DNA of 64,000 bases from Streptomyces sp. NBC_00461 (GTDB taxonomy: Bacteria > Actinomycetota > Actinomycetes > Streptomycetales > Streptomycetaceae). Of the stretch, positions 53,157-64,000 are shown piece by piece. Numbering within the stretch: position 1 is the first letter of the stretch; each line of letters begins with the position of its first letter. Made by a program: the position numbers and the translations under genes. The notes beneath the pieces are model-generated. The model had not been told where the DNA came from. It was given only the letters and a program-made list of their open reading frames with translations, and ran no database searches. The stretch is from NCBI RefSeq assembly GCF_036013935.1, contig NZ_CP107902.1, positions 7,039,001 through 7,103,000 on the forward strand. The letters run 5' to 3'.

Positions 53157-54005
53157 GTGTTGACGCAGACCACCTCACGGGTGCTCGAACCGAGTGACCT
53201 GGACGCCGCGCTCGCCGTCCTCGACCGCGAGCCGGTCGTGAACGCCTTCGTGACGTCGAGGGTCCAGATCGCGGGCCTCGACCCGTGGCGGCTCGGCGGC
53301 GAGATGTGGGGCTTCTACGAGGAGGGCATGCTGACCTCCCTGTGCTACGCGGGCGCCAACCTGGTCCCGATCTGCGCCACCCCGCGCGCCGTGCGCGCCT
53401 TCGGTGACCGCGCGCGCCGGGCAGGCCGCCGCTGTTCGTCGATCGTCGGCCCCGTGGACGCCACCACCCTGCTGTGGCGGCTGCTCGAACCCAGCTGGGG
53501 TCCCGCCCGGGAGGTCCGGTCCCACCAGCCGCTCATGATCACCGACAGCATGCCCGTCGACATCGCCCCGGATCCCTACGTCCGCCGCATCCGCAAGGAC
53601 GAGATGGAGACGATCATGCCGGCGTGCGTGGCGATGTTCACCGAGGAGGTCGGCGTCTCGCCGCTCGCCGGGGACGGCGGGCTGCTGTACCAGGCCCGGG
53701 TCGCCGAACTCGTCGGCTCCGGCCGCTCGTTCGCCCGCCTCGACGAGCACGGCAAGGTCGTCTTCAAGGCGGAGATCGGCGCGGCGACCGACCGGGCCTG
53801 CCAGATCCAGGGCGTGTGGGTGGCCCCCGAGTACCGGGGACGCGGGATCGCGGCGCCGGGCATGGCCGCCGTGCTGCGGTACGCGCTGGCGGACGTGGCC
53901 CCGATCGCCAGCCTCTACGTCAACGACTTCAACACCCCGGCACGAAGGGCATACCAGCGGGTGGGCTTCCAGGAGGTCGGCGCGTTCATGAGCGTCCTCT
54001 TCTAG
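53157..54005 (+). CDS. GNAT family acetyltransferase with DUF4081-type N-terminus
   Basis: 282 residues with two parts. An N-terminal domain (about 1-130: RVLEPSDLDAALAVLDREPV) is seen in a conserved actinobacterial family next to ispG. The C-terminal GNAT fold has the acetyl-CoA motif VWVAPEYRGRGIAA (Q/R-x-x-G-x-G/A) and VNDFNTPARRAYQRVGF. Substrate unknown. GTG at 53157 with GAGGG; the TTG next to it is an alternative. Possible start back at 53118 is not needed. Confidence 0.88.
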   Translation: MLTQTTSRVLEPSDLDAALAVLDREPVVNAFVTSRVQIAGLDPWRLGGEMWGFYEEGMLTSLCYAGANLVPICATPRAVRAFGDRARRAGRRCSSIVGPVDATTLLWRLLEPSWGPAREVRSHQPLMITDSMPVDIAPDPYVRRIRKDEMETIMPACVAMFTEEVGVSPLAGDGGLLYQARVAELVGSGRSFARLDEHGKVVFKAEIGAATDRACQIQGVWVAPEYRGRGIAAPGMAAVLRYALADVAPIASLYVNDFNTPARRAYQRVGFQEVGAFMSVLF

Positions 54006-54047
54006 AGCGCACGTCACGGAGCTGTTCTGACGCTCGGACGATCCCTG

Positions 54048-54053
54048 TACGCT
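54048..54053 (+). promoter_or_regulatory. -10 element of a probable leaderless promoter
   Basis: TACGCT followed by exactly six bases and the ATG of the next gene, with no ribosome-binding site; TTCTGA 17 bases upstream is a possible -35. The same TACGCT-N6-ATG layout occurs at 7859-7871. Confidence 0.45.
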
Positions 54054-54059
54054 CCCCAC

Positions 54060-54626
54060 ATGCGTCTTCCCGGTCACGGTCACCGCCGCCGCCCCGACGA
54101 CATCGTGATCGGCCCCCTGGACCTGTCGGCCCACGTCGACGAGGCCTTGGCCGTCCAGGCCGTCGCCTTCGGTCTCGGCGCGGACGAGGTGGCCGTACGC
54201 CGTCAGATCGTGCTGCGTCACATGACCTACCCCGGTGCCAGGGCGCTCGGCGCCACCGCTGCAGGACACCTCGTCGGCTTCGTCTACGGCATGCCCAACG
54301 ACCGCGCCCACTGGTGGTCCACCGTCGTGGAGCCCTACGTCCGGGCGCGGGGACACGAGGACTGGCTCGACGACTCCTTCGTCATCACCGAGCTGCACGT
54401 CCACCCCGGCCACCAGAACCTCGGCATCGGCCGCACCCTGATCACCAACATCACCGACGTCGCCGCCGAGCCCCGCTCGATCCTGTCGGCGATCGACGTG
54501 GACAGCCCGGCCCGCGGCCTCTACCACTCCCTCGGCTACGAGGACCTGGCCCGCCAGGTCCTCTTCCCGAGCGCCCCGAAGCCGTATGCCGTGATGGGTG
54601 CCCCTCTGCCCCTGCGGCGCCGTTAG
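54060..54626 (+). CDS. GNAT family N-acetyltransferase
   Basis: 188 residues, one GNAT domain. ITELHVHPGHQNLGIGRTLI carries the acetyl-CoA loop, and a C-terminal RGLYHSLGYEDL closes the fold. Substrate unknown. ATG at 54060, probably leaderless. It is followed at 100 bp by proS. Confidence 0.87.
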   Translation: MRLPGHGHRRRPDDIVIGPLDLSAHVDEALAVQAVAFGLGADEVAVRRQIVLRHMTYPGARALGATAAGHLVGFVYGMPNDRAHWWSTVVEPYVRARGHEDWLDDSFVITELHVHPGHQNLGIGRTLITNITDVAAEPRSILSAIDVDSPARGLYHSLGYEDLARQVLFPSAPKPYAVMGAPLPLRRR

Positions 54627-54725
54627 GGCCTGTCCTCCGGATCGGGCCCAAACCGATTTCCACCGGAACCGGCCCCCCGGCTAACCTCCTTGCCATCACC
54701 CTTACCCGGCAGGAGTACGAGAACC

Positions 54726-56429
54726 ATGGCGAACGCACCGGTCCAGCGCATGTCCCAGTTGATGGCCAAGACGCTGCGCGACGACCCGGCGGACGCCGAG
54801 GTGCTCAGCCACAAACTCCTCGTCCGCGCCGGCTACGTCCGCCGCACGGCCGCCGGCATCTGGTCCTGGCTCCCCCTCGGCAAGAAGGTCCTCGCCAACG
54901 TGGAGCGGATCGTCCGTGAGGAGATGGACGCGATCGGCGCCCAGGAGGTGCTGCTCCCCGCCATCCTGCCCCGGGAGCCGTACGAGGCGACCGGCCGCTG
55001 GGAGGAGTACGGCCCCGAACTGTTCCGTCTCCAGGACCGCAAGGGCGGCGACTACCTGCTCGGCCCGACCCACGAGGAGATCTTCACCCTGCTGGTGAAG
55101 GACCAGGCGTCCTCCTACAAGGACCTGCCGGTCGTCCTCTACCAGATCCAGAACAAGTACCGCGACGAGGCCCGCCCGCGGGCCGGCATCCTGCGCGGCC
55201 GCGAGTTCCTCATGAAGGACTCCTACTCGTTCGACACCGAGGACGAGGGCCTGGCCCGGTCCTACGCCCTGCACCGGGACGCCTACCAGCGGATCTTCGA
55301 GCGCCTCGGCCTCGACTACCGCATCTGCGCCGCGACCGCGGGCGCGATGGGCGGCTCCAAGTCGGAGGAGTTCCTCGCCCCGGCCGAGGCCGGCGAGGAC
55401 ACCTTCGCCGACTGCCCGAACTGCGACTTCGCGGCCAACACCGAGGCGATCACCTACGAGTTGAAGCCGGTGGACGCCGCCGGTGTGGCCGCGGTCGAGG
55501 AGATTCCCACCCCGGACACCCCGACCATCGAGACCCTCGCCGCGCACCTCGGCGTCCCCGCCTCCGCCACCCTCAAGAACCTCCTGGTGAAGGTCGACGG
55601 TGAGATCGTGGCGGTCGGCGTCCCCGGTGACCGCGAGGTCGACCTGGGCAAGGTCGAGGCGCACTTCGCCCCGGCGGCGGTCGAGATGGTCACCGAGGCG
55701 GACTTCGCGGGCCGCCCGGACCTGGTCCGCGGCTACGTCGGGCCGCAGGGCCTGGGCGAGAAGGTCACCTACATCGCCGACCCGCGCGTGGCCCCCGGCA
55801 CCTCCTGGATCACCGGCGCCAGCAAGGACGCCACGCACGCGAGGAACGTCGTCGCGGGCCGTGACTTCGAGGTCGGCGAGTACGTCGACGTCGTGGTCGT
55901 CCAGGAAGGCGACCCGTGCCCCAAGTGCGGCACCGGCCTCAAGCTCGACCGTGCCATCGAGATCGGCCACATCTTCCAGCTCGGCCGCAAGTACGCCGAC
56001 GCCCTCAAGCTCGACGTCCTCGGCCAGAACAGCAAGCCGGTCCGCGTCACCATGGGCTCCTACGGCATCGGCGTCTCCCGGGCGGTCGCGGCACTGGCCG
56101 AGCAGACGGCCGACGAGCAGGGCCTGTGCTGGCCGGCCGAGGTCGCCCCGGCCGACGTGCATGTCGTCGCCGCCGGCAAGGCCCAGCAGATCGAGCTGGC
56201 GCTGGAGGTCTCGGAGAAGCTGCGGGCGGCCGGTCTGCGCGTCCTGGTCGACGACCGCGCCGGGGTCTCCCCGGGCGTGAAGTTCACCGACTCCGAGCTG
56301 ATCGGCGTACCGAAGATCCTGGTAGCGGGCCGCCGCGCCGCCGAGGGCGTCCTGGAGCTGAAGGACCGCAGGAGCGGCGAGCGCGAGGAGCTGACCGTGG
56401 ACGAGGCGATCGCCCGCCTCACCGCGTAA
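54726..56429 (+). CDS. proS: prolyl-tRNA synthetase (bacterial type with editing domain)
   Basis: 567 residues, class II synthetase. Motif 2 region [21 protein letters not shown], motif 3 [16 protein letters not shown], the ~180-residue INS editing domain between (about 225-400, with a YEL..KP entry) and the C-terminal anticodon-binding domain are all in order. It charges tRNA-Pro and clears mischarged Ala. ATG at 54726 with AGGAG ten bases upstream; a possible longer start at 54690 lacks support. A very long perfect hairpin follows. Confidence 0.96.
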   Translation: MANAPVQRMSQLMAKTLRDDPADAEVLSHKLLVRAGYVRRTAAGIWSWLPLGKKVLANVERIVREEMDAIGAQEVLLPAILPREPYEATGRWEEYGPELFRLQDRKGGDYLLGPTHEEIFTLLVKDQASSYKDLPVVLYQIQNKYRDEARPRAGILRGREFLMKDSYSFDTEDEGLARSYALHRDAYQRIFERLGLDYRICAATAGAMGGSKSEEFLAPAEAGEDTFADCPNCDFAANTEAITYELKPVDAAGVAAVEEIPTPDTPTIETLAAHLGVPASATLKNLLVKVDGEIVAVGVPGDREVDLGKVEAHFAPAAVEMVTEADFAGRPDLVRGYVGPQGLGEKVTYIADPRVAPGTSWITGASKDATHARNVVAGRDFEVGEYVDVVVVQEGDPCPKCGTGLKLDRAIEIGHIFQLGRKYADALKLDVLGQNSKPVRVTMGSYGIGVSRAVAALAEQTADEQGLCWPAEVAPADVHVVAAGKAQQIELALEVSEKLRAAGLRVLVDDRAGVSPGVKFTDSELIGVPKILVAGRRAAEGVLELKDRRSGEREELTVDEAIARLTA

Positions 56430-56439
56430 GGACACTCCT

Positions 56440-56498
56440 CGGGCCGTCCCCCGACCGTAGGGCGCGACAGAGCGCCACTACGGTCGGGGGACGGCCCG
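56440..56498. terminator. very long terminator hairpin between proS and the kinase-like gene
   Basis: Perfect 21-bp stem (56440-56460 with 56478-56498), whose 17-base loop can itself pair GGCGC with GCGCC, giving 26 bp with one bulge. It serves convergent transcription from both sides. Confidence 0.85.
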
Positions 56499-56531
56499 GC
56501 TCTCAGAGCGACGGCGGCGTACGCAAGGAAC

Positions 56532-57431
56532 TCAGAGCCACCCGGCGAACTCCAGCAACAGCTCCGCGTCCCTCGGTCGCCCCACCCGAAGCGCACGCAC
56601 TCCCGACTCCACGGCCCGGAACAGCGTCCACCCCCGCAGCCGCTCCTGATCCACGTCGAGCGACTCGGCCAGCCGCTTCACCCGCCGCCGCGTCGTCGCC
56701 GCCCCCGACGGCGAGGCGATCAGGTCCTCCACCCGATCCCGCACCAACCGCGCCAGATCGAACGCGCACTCACCCACCACCGGATCGGGCCCCACGGCCA
56801 GCCAGGGCATCCGTTCACCGGCGAGAACCTTGCTCTGCCGAAAGGTGCCGTGCAGCAGCCGATCCTCGGGCGGCGCCACCAGCAACTCCTCGCGCGCCCC
56901 CACCGCGGCATCGACCAGCACCGCCACGTCCGCCACCGCGGACGCCGTCAGCCGCATCGCCTCCGCCTGCCGACCCGTCCGCTCGGCGACGGTCTCGAAG
57001 GAGTGAGTGGCCGGCGGCTCGACCCACAGCCGCCGCAGCGTCCCCGCCGCCTCCAGCAGTGCCTTCGCCTCGGGCAACGACCGCACGGACACATCCGGAT
57101 GCAGCCGCTCCAGCAGCAGCACACCCTCGACCGGGGGCTCGTCCAGCAGCTGTACGGCACCCGACCCGCCCCAGTGCGCGAGAGCGCGCCGCTCGCTCTC
57201 CGGGCGGGCACGGCGGGGGGCAAGCTTCAGCACGGCGGGGGTTGCGTCCGGCCGCCGTACCAGCACGACCAGGCTGCTGCGCCCACCGGGCACCTGCACC
57301 CGCTCGACGGTCAACTCGCGTAGCGCGACGGCCTGCCGGGCCGCGTCGGGCAGCTTCTCCAGCCAGTCGTCGCCGTCCGGTGCCGTCTCACCGAGCGCCC
57401 TGACCAGACGCTGCGGCGGTGCGAAAACCAT
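56532..57431 (-). CDS. aminoglycoside/hydroxyurea phosphotransferase-like protein, catalytic residues lost
   Basis: 299 residues with the fold pattern of the antibiotic-kinase (APH/Hur) family: an ATP-lobe strand AVLKLAPRR with a plausible ATP Lys, ALAHWGGSGAVQLLD, and a C-lobe. The catalytic loop expected as HGDLHxxN reads HGTFRQSK, and the metal-binding Asp of the following strand (WLAIDPK in relatives) is Gly in WLAVGPD. All three key residues are therefore missing, so kinase activity is unlikely. The gene is otherwise intact (ATG at 57431), which suggests a retained binding or structural role. It is 27 bp downstream of the DUF4439 gene on the same strand. Confidence 0.82.
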   Translation of the reverse strand: MVFAPPQRLVRALGETAPDGDDWLEKLPDAARQAVALRELTVERVQVPGGRSSLVVLVRRPDATPAVLKLAPRRARPESERRALAHWGGSGAVQLLDEPPVEGVLLLERLHPDVSVRSLPEAKALLEAAGTLRRLWVEPPATHSFETVAERTGRQAEAMRLTASAVADVAVLVDAAVGAREELLVAPPEDRLLHGTFRQSKVLAGERMPWLAVGPDPVVGECAFDLARLVRDRVEDLIASPSGAATTRRRVKRLAESLDVDQERLRGWTLFRAVESGVRALRVGRPRDAELLLEFAGWL

Positions 57432-57458
57432 GCGCGAGTCGTTCCCTTCCAGTACGCG

Positions 57459-57917
57459 TCACGCCTTGGGAGCCGGCGAGGCCGAGGCGGTGGCCGCCCG
57501 CTCGGCGAGCCCAGGGAAGGCTACGCTCTCGCCGTTCCAGCGCACCGCCCGCACCGCCGCCTCCCGCAGTGCCCCGGCCGCCGAGCGCCGCCGCTCGCCC
57601 CCCGTCGCCCGCACCAGGTCGGAGTACACCCCGGCCACCCGGTCCTCCAGCTCGGCGGCCAGCCGCACGGCCGCGGCCGAGTCCGGCACCGGGAACGGCA
57701 GCGCGTACCCCGGCGCCGCGGCGACCGGCGTGCCGCCCAGGTCCCGTACCTCGCGCACCAGCGCGTCACGCCGGGCCCGGTGCGCGTCGTACGCCGAGCG
57801 GGCCTCCATGCGCCGGTCCGCGCCGATCCGGCCGCCGACGACCCCGTAGCCGTACACCGCGGCGTGCTCGGCGGCCAGCGCCGCCTGCAGGGCCTTCAGC
57901 TCCTTCTGGTCGCTCAC
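57459..57917 (-). CDS. DUF4439 ferritin-like protein
   Basis: 152 residues, mostly helical. ELKALQAALAAEHAAVYGYGVVGGR opens a ferritin-like four-helix domain (DUF4439); AAVYGYG with the nearby Glu and His resembles one half of a di-iron site, but the second half is not obvious. Function unknown. GTG at 57917 with GGAAGG; its start overlaps the stop of the upstream lipoprotein gene (GTGA), so the two are translated together. It has a cytoplasmic-looking N-terminus. Confidence 0.85.
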   Translation of the reverse strand: MSDQKELKALQAALAAEHAAVYGYGVVGGRIGADRRMEARSAYDAHRARRDALVREVRDLGGTPVAAAPGYALPFPVPDSAAAVRLAAELEDRVAGVYSDLVRATGGERRRSAAGALREAAVRAVRWNGESVAFPGLAERAATASASPAPKA

Positions 57918-58468
57918 TTGGCACCTTCCGTCAGCAGATACGCGTGCGCCGCCCCGGCCGCCGCCACCGAGGCCAGCAGCCGTGCCAGCTCGCCCGGCAC
58001 GTCGAGGAGCGCCGCCGTCCGCCGGTCGGCAAGGGCACGCTCGGCGGCGGCCAGCTCGGCGAGGGCGTCCTTCTCGCTCACCGGCGCGGCGGCGGAGGGG
58101 GACGCCGAGGTCTGCGACGCCGAGGTCTGCGACGCCGAAGCCTCCGGCGCCGGGGGGGAGGAGGCCTTGCGGACCGTGCCCCCGAACGCCTCCGTATGCC
58201 GTGCGACCTCCGCCCGCAGCGGTCCCAGCCGCTGCGACACCGCGGGATGCGCGGCGATCACGGCGTCGTACCGCCCGAGCATCCCCACGCTCTCCCGGGC
58301 CGCAAGCGCGCGTGCCTTCTGGATGACGGACGGGCTGCCGCCGGTGCTCTCCTCGGAGTCTTCGGAACCGCTGGAGCAGCCCACCAGCAGGGCGGCGCCG
58401 GCGGCCGAGGCGAACAGGGATCTTCTGCGCGGCCCCGAGGGGGCGCGCGGTGCTGGGGGGTGTGGCAC
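57914..58468 (-). CDS. Tat-type lipoprotein of unknown function
   Basis: 184 residues. An N-region with RRRSLFASAAGAALL and lipobox LVGC gives a lipid-anchored exported protein. The mature part has helices (QKARALAARESVGML), a Ser/Ala linker with the repeat SQTSA twice, and a C-terminal helical segment similar in composition to the DUF4439 partner. GTG at 58468 with GAGG is preferred; an ATG at 58528 would add 20 residues. It forms a two-gene overlapping unit with DUF4439 and diverges from rimP. Confidence 0.75.
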   Translation of the reverse strand: MPHPPAPRAPSGPRRRSLFASAAGAALLVGCSSGSEDSEESTGGSPSVIQKARALAARESVGMLGRYDAVIAAHPAVSQRLGPLRAEVARHTEAFGGTVRKASSPPAPEASASQTSASQTSASPSAAAPVSEKDALAELAAAERALADRRTAALLDVPGELARLLASVAAAGAAHAYLLTEGAK

Positions 58469-58694
58469 GGGAGACGTCCTCGGGGAGCTCGTACGAACAC
58501 ACGGGCGGGAGGGGCCGCCGGTGATCACGGTACCCGCGCATCCCCCTGACGCACGTCACCGCCTCGACCGCCCAAGAGGCGCCCGGCCCCCCGCCGGAGG
58601 CACACGTGGGCGGCAACACGCTCTGCGACCGGATACCCTTTGACCAGACACGCGACCTTCCCACAACAGCACACGCGGCCGAGGAGTCACCCGG

Positions 58695-59192
58695 ATGAGC
58701 ACCACCCAGAGCGAGAGGCTGCGAGAGCTTCTGGAACCGCTCGTCAGCTCAGAGGGGCTGGATCTCGAAGAGATCGCCGTGGACTCCGTAGGACGCAAGC
58801 GGGTGCTGCGCGTCGTCGTCGACTCCGACACGGGTGCCGACCTCGACCAGATCGCCGATGTGAGCCGCGCGCTCTCGGCGAAGCTCGACGAGAGCGACGC
58901 GATGGGCGGGGGCGAGTACACCCTCGAAGTCGGAACCCCGGGCGCGGAGCGTCTCCTCACGGAACACCGGCACTACCTGCGCGCCCTGGAGCGGCTGGTC
59001 AGGTTCCAGCTGACCGACGGCGACGAGCTGGTCGCCAGGATCCTGAAGGTCGACGACGAAGGCCTCGACCTCGAAGTACCCGGAGTCAAGGGCCGCAAGG
59101 CCACCAGCCGCAGACTCGCCTTCGAGGACGTCGAAAAGGCGCGTGTGCAGGTCGAGTTCAACCGCAAGGACAAGAAGGAAGAGGAGGCGTAG
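58695..59192 (+). CDS. rimP: ribosome maturation factor
   Basis: 165 residues with the two RimP domains: an N-terminal alpha/beta domain ([18 protein letters not shown]) and a C-terminal SH3-like barrel ([19 protein letters not shown]), with [11 protein letters not shown] at the junction. It assists 30S subunit assembly. ATG at 58695 with GAGGAG. First gene of the rimP-nusA-ylxR-infB operon; nusA starts two bases after its stop. Confidence 0.96.
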   Translation: MSTTQSERLRELLEPLVSSEGLDLEEIAVDSVGRKRVLRVVVDSDTGADLDQIADVSRALSAKLDESDAMGGGEYTLEVGTPGAERLLTEHRHYLRALERLVRFQLTDGDELVARILKVDDEGLDLEVPGVKGRKATSRRLAFEDVEKARVQVEFNRKDKKEEEA

Positions 59193-59194
59193 CC

Positions 59195-60193
59195 GTGGAC
59201 ATCGACATGAGTGCCCTGCGGGGCTTGGTTCGGGAGAAGGAGATCTCCTTCCCCCTGCTGGTCGAGGCGATCGAGTCGGCCCTCCTCATCGCCTACCACC
59301 GCACCGAGGGAAGCCGCCGCCACGCGCGCGTGGAGCTCAACCGGGAAACCGGCCACGTGACGGTGTGGGCGAAGGAGGACCCCGAGGACCTCGAAGAGGG
59401 CCAGGAGGCCCGCGAGTTCGACGACACCCCGTCCGGCTTCGGCCGTATCGCCGCGACCACCGCCAAGCAGGTCATCCTGCAGCGGCTGCGCGACGCCGAG
59501 GACGACGCGACGCTCGGCGAGTACGCCGGCCGCGAGGGCGACATCGTCACCGGAGTGGTCCAGCAGGGCCGCGACCCGAAGAACGTGCTCGTGGACATCG
59601 GCAAGCTCGAGGCCATCCTGCCCGTGCAGGAGCAGGTGCCGGGCGAGACCTACCCGCACGGGATGCGGCTGCGGTCGTACGTCGTACGAGTGGCGAAGGG
59701 CGTCCGCGGCCCGTCCGTCACCCTGTCGCGCACGCACCCCAATCTGGTGAAGAAGCTCTTCGCCCTGGAGGTGCCGGAGATCGCCGACGGGTCCGTGGAG
59801 ATCGCCGCGATCGCCCGTGAGGCGGGCCACCGCACCAAGATCGCCGTCCGGTCCACCCGGTCCGGGCTGAACGCCAAGGGCGCGTGCATCGGCCCCATGG
59901 GCGGACGGGTGCGCAATGTCATGGGCGAACTGAGCGGCGAGAAGATCGACATCGTCGACTGGTCGGACGACCCGGCGGAGATGGTCGCGAACGCGCTCTC
60001 CCCGGCCCGGGTCTCCAAGGTCGAGGTCGTCGACCTCGCCGCCCGCTCCGCGCGCGTGACGGTGCCGGACTACCAGCTGTCCCTGGCGATCGGCAAGGAA
60101 GGCCAGAACGCCCGCCTCGCGGCCCGGCTGACCGGCTGGCGGATCGACATCCGCCCCGACACCGAGCAGCCCGAGGACCAGCGCGGGGAATAG
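59195..60193 (+). CDS. nusA: transcription termination/antitermination factor
   Basis: 332 residues: N-terminal RNA polymerase-binding domain, S1 domain (about 110-180), then two KH domains ([15 protein letters not shown] and [17 protein letters not shown]). It lacks the C-terminal acidic repeats of E. coli NusA, as is normal in actinobacteria. GTG at 59195 with AGGAGG just upstream inside the end of rimP. Confidence 0.95.
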   Translation: MDIDMSALRGLVREKEISFPLLVEAIESALLIAYHRTEGSRRHARVELNRETGHVTVWAKEDPEDLEEGQEAREFDDTPSGFGRIAATTAKQVILQRLRDAEDDATLGEYAGREGDIVTGVVQQGRDPKNVLVDIGKLEAILPVQEQVPGETYPHGMRLRSYVVRVAKGVRGPSVTLSRTHPNLVKKLFALEVPEIADGSVEIAAIAREAGHRTKIAVRSTRSGLNAKGACIGPMGGRVRNVMGELSGEKIDIVDWSDDPAEMVANALSPARVSKVEVVDLAARSARVTVPDYQLSLAIGKEGQNARLAARLTGWRIDIRPDTEQPEDQRGE

Positions 60194-60294
60194 ATCCAAG
60201 CCGCGGATGGCTTAGATCACGACAGTTGTATGCGCGGAACTGTTCGATTCTTGCCCCAAAGGGGTGAGGTCGTCAGGGGGAGGTAGACTTAGGA

Positions 60295-60573
60295 GTGTCT
60301 GGCCGGACGCGCGCCCGCGCATGCCCTGAGCGCACCTGTGTGGGGTGCAGGCAGCGAGCGGCCAAGAAGGATCTGCTGCGCATCGTGGCGGTCGAGGGTG
60401 AATGTGTCCCCGATCATCGCGGTACGCTGCCCGGCCGGGGTTCGTATGTGCACCCCGCCCAGGTCTGTCTCGACCTGGCGGTACGCCGCCGGGCGTTCAC
60501 GCGGGCGTTGCGCGCCCCGGGACCGCTCGACACAAAGGCGTTGCGCCTCTATGTCGAGCAGGCAACACCGTAA
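60295..60573 (+). CDS. ylxR: YlxR family RNA-binding protein
   Basis: 92 residues. RTCVGCRQR with a Cys pair, and GRGSYVHP and the C-terminal RRRAFTRAL, are family hallmarks. YlxR proteins bind nucleic acid and have been linked to RNase P or transcription control. GTG at 60295; TAGACT (60284-60289) five bases upstream could serve as a -10 for a leaderless start, but no -35 fits well. The 101-bp nusA-ylxR gap has a small CCCC-AAA-GGGG hairpin. Confidence 0.92.
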   Translation: MSGRTRARACPERTCVGCRQRAAKKDLLRIVAVEGECVPDHRGTLPGRGSYVHPAQVCLDLAVRRRAFTRALRAPGPLDTKALRLYVEQATP

Positions 60574-60639
60574 GAAGCGTCGTACGGAACCCCCGTGCGG
60601 CCCTGGTACCCCGCGAGTTGGAAGTAGGTCGAGATTGCG

Positions 60640-60707
60640 ATGAGCACTCGATGAGCACGCGATGAGTACGCCCATGAAGTAGCGACGGTCCGGACGCAAC
60701 CCGGACC
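60640..60707 (+). promoter_or_regulatory. infB leader: three coupled mini-ORFs and a hairpin
   Basis: An 11-bp tandem repeat gives three mini-ORFs, each overlapping the next by ATGA: MSTR-stop at 60640-60654, MSTR-stop at 60651-60665 and MSTPMK-stop at 60662-60682. Next comes a perfect 7-bp hairpin GGTCCGG-ACGCAAC-CCGGACC (60687-60707), ending 3 bp before the infB ribosome-binding site AAGGAG. No ordinary ribosome-binding site precedes the first mini-ORF. Confidence 0.6.
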
Positions 60708-60720
60708 TAAAAGGAGCGAA

Positions 60721-63870
<3,150 letters not shown>

Positions 63871-63884
63871 TCCCAGCACGCGAT

Positions 63885-63937
63885 CGGGGCCGGTCGGCGG
63901 GGCAGTTCCCTCAGGGAATTTCCGTCGATCGGCCCCG
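63885..63937 (+). terminator. terminator after infB
   Basis: CGGGGCCGGTCG (63885-63896) pairs with CGATCGGCCCCG (63926-63937), 12 bp with one G-U; the loop contains a second small hairpin TTCCC-TCA-GGGAA. No gene is supported in 63938-64000. Confidence 0.65.
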
Positions 63938-64000
63938 GCCGTTGCGTGTACGGTTCCCCGTATCGGCGTCGAAGCGTGGCGCCCGTACCCCGAACCGGCG

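Overview
The window is chromosomal DNA of a high-GC actinobacterium, almost certainly a Streptomyces. It has very high G+C with strong third-position bias, many GTG and TTG starts with purine-rich ribosome-binding sites, Tat lipoproteins and sortase-anchored proteins. The right-hand core order (dxr, rseP-like protease, ispG, acetyltransferases, proS, rimP, nusA, ylxR, infB) is, from memory, that of the S. coelicolor SCO5694-SCO5706 region. I see no tRNA, rRNA, CRISPR array, phage gene, transposase or integrase. Gene starts were chosen from ribosome-binding sites and family alignments, not computed.

Region 1 (1-4604 and 14480-30592) is a broken polyamine/GABA utilisation supercluster. It holds a class III aminotransferase (cut by the left window edge), an Lrp/AsnC regulator, two aldehyde dehydrogenase plus PotD-like lipoprotein pairs, a complete PotABC transporter, a PuuB-like FAD oxidoreductase, GabT, a PucR regulator and a third aldehyde dehydrogenase. 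Together they can plausibly import putrescine or spermidine, oxidise it through aminobutyraldehyde and GABA to succinate semialdehyde, and feed succinate to the TCA cycle. A FtsK/TraG-like membrane ATPase and a PAP2 phosphatase lie in the same stretch.

Region 2 (4722-14299) interrupts region 1. It carries a YceI protein, a sortase F substrate/sortase pair, an ECF sigma factor with a small membrane partner, a membrane protein with a palindromic operator, a second ECF sigma factor fused to its own zinc anti-sigma motif, membrane segments and exported domain, a glycerophosphodiesterase, an adenosine/6-aminodeoxyfutalosine deaminase, a DUF4190 protein, a 15-copy 23-bp minisatellite and a NADAR protein.

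Region 3 (30704-46442) looks like a xyloglucan-utilisation locus. It contains a GH3 beta-glucosidase, an ATPase-less sugar ABC transporter, a secreted GH74 remnant, GH42 beta-galactosidase, GH95 alpha-fucosidase, GH31 alpha-xylosidase and a LacI regulator. Four copies of a TCGAAGCGCTTCGA-type palindrome sit on the divergent GH3/transporter promoters and in front of lacI, so one repressor probably controls all three transcription units. The GH74 gene keeps a Tat signal peptide fused directly to the last ~155 residues of a xyloglucanase: an in-frame internal deletion that removes the catalytic part. A secreted chorismate mutase follows the GH95 gene.

Region 4 (46837-64000) is housekeeping: acyl-CoA dehydrogenase, the MEP-pathway enzymes Dxr and IspG around a site-2 protease, two GNAT proteins, ProRS, a kinase-fold protein lacking its catalytic residues, a lipoprotein/DUF4439 pair, and the rimP-nusA-ylxR-infB operon with an unusual run of coupled mini-ORFs before infB.
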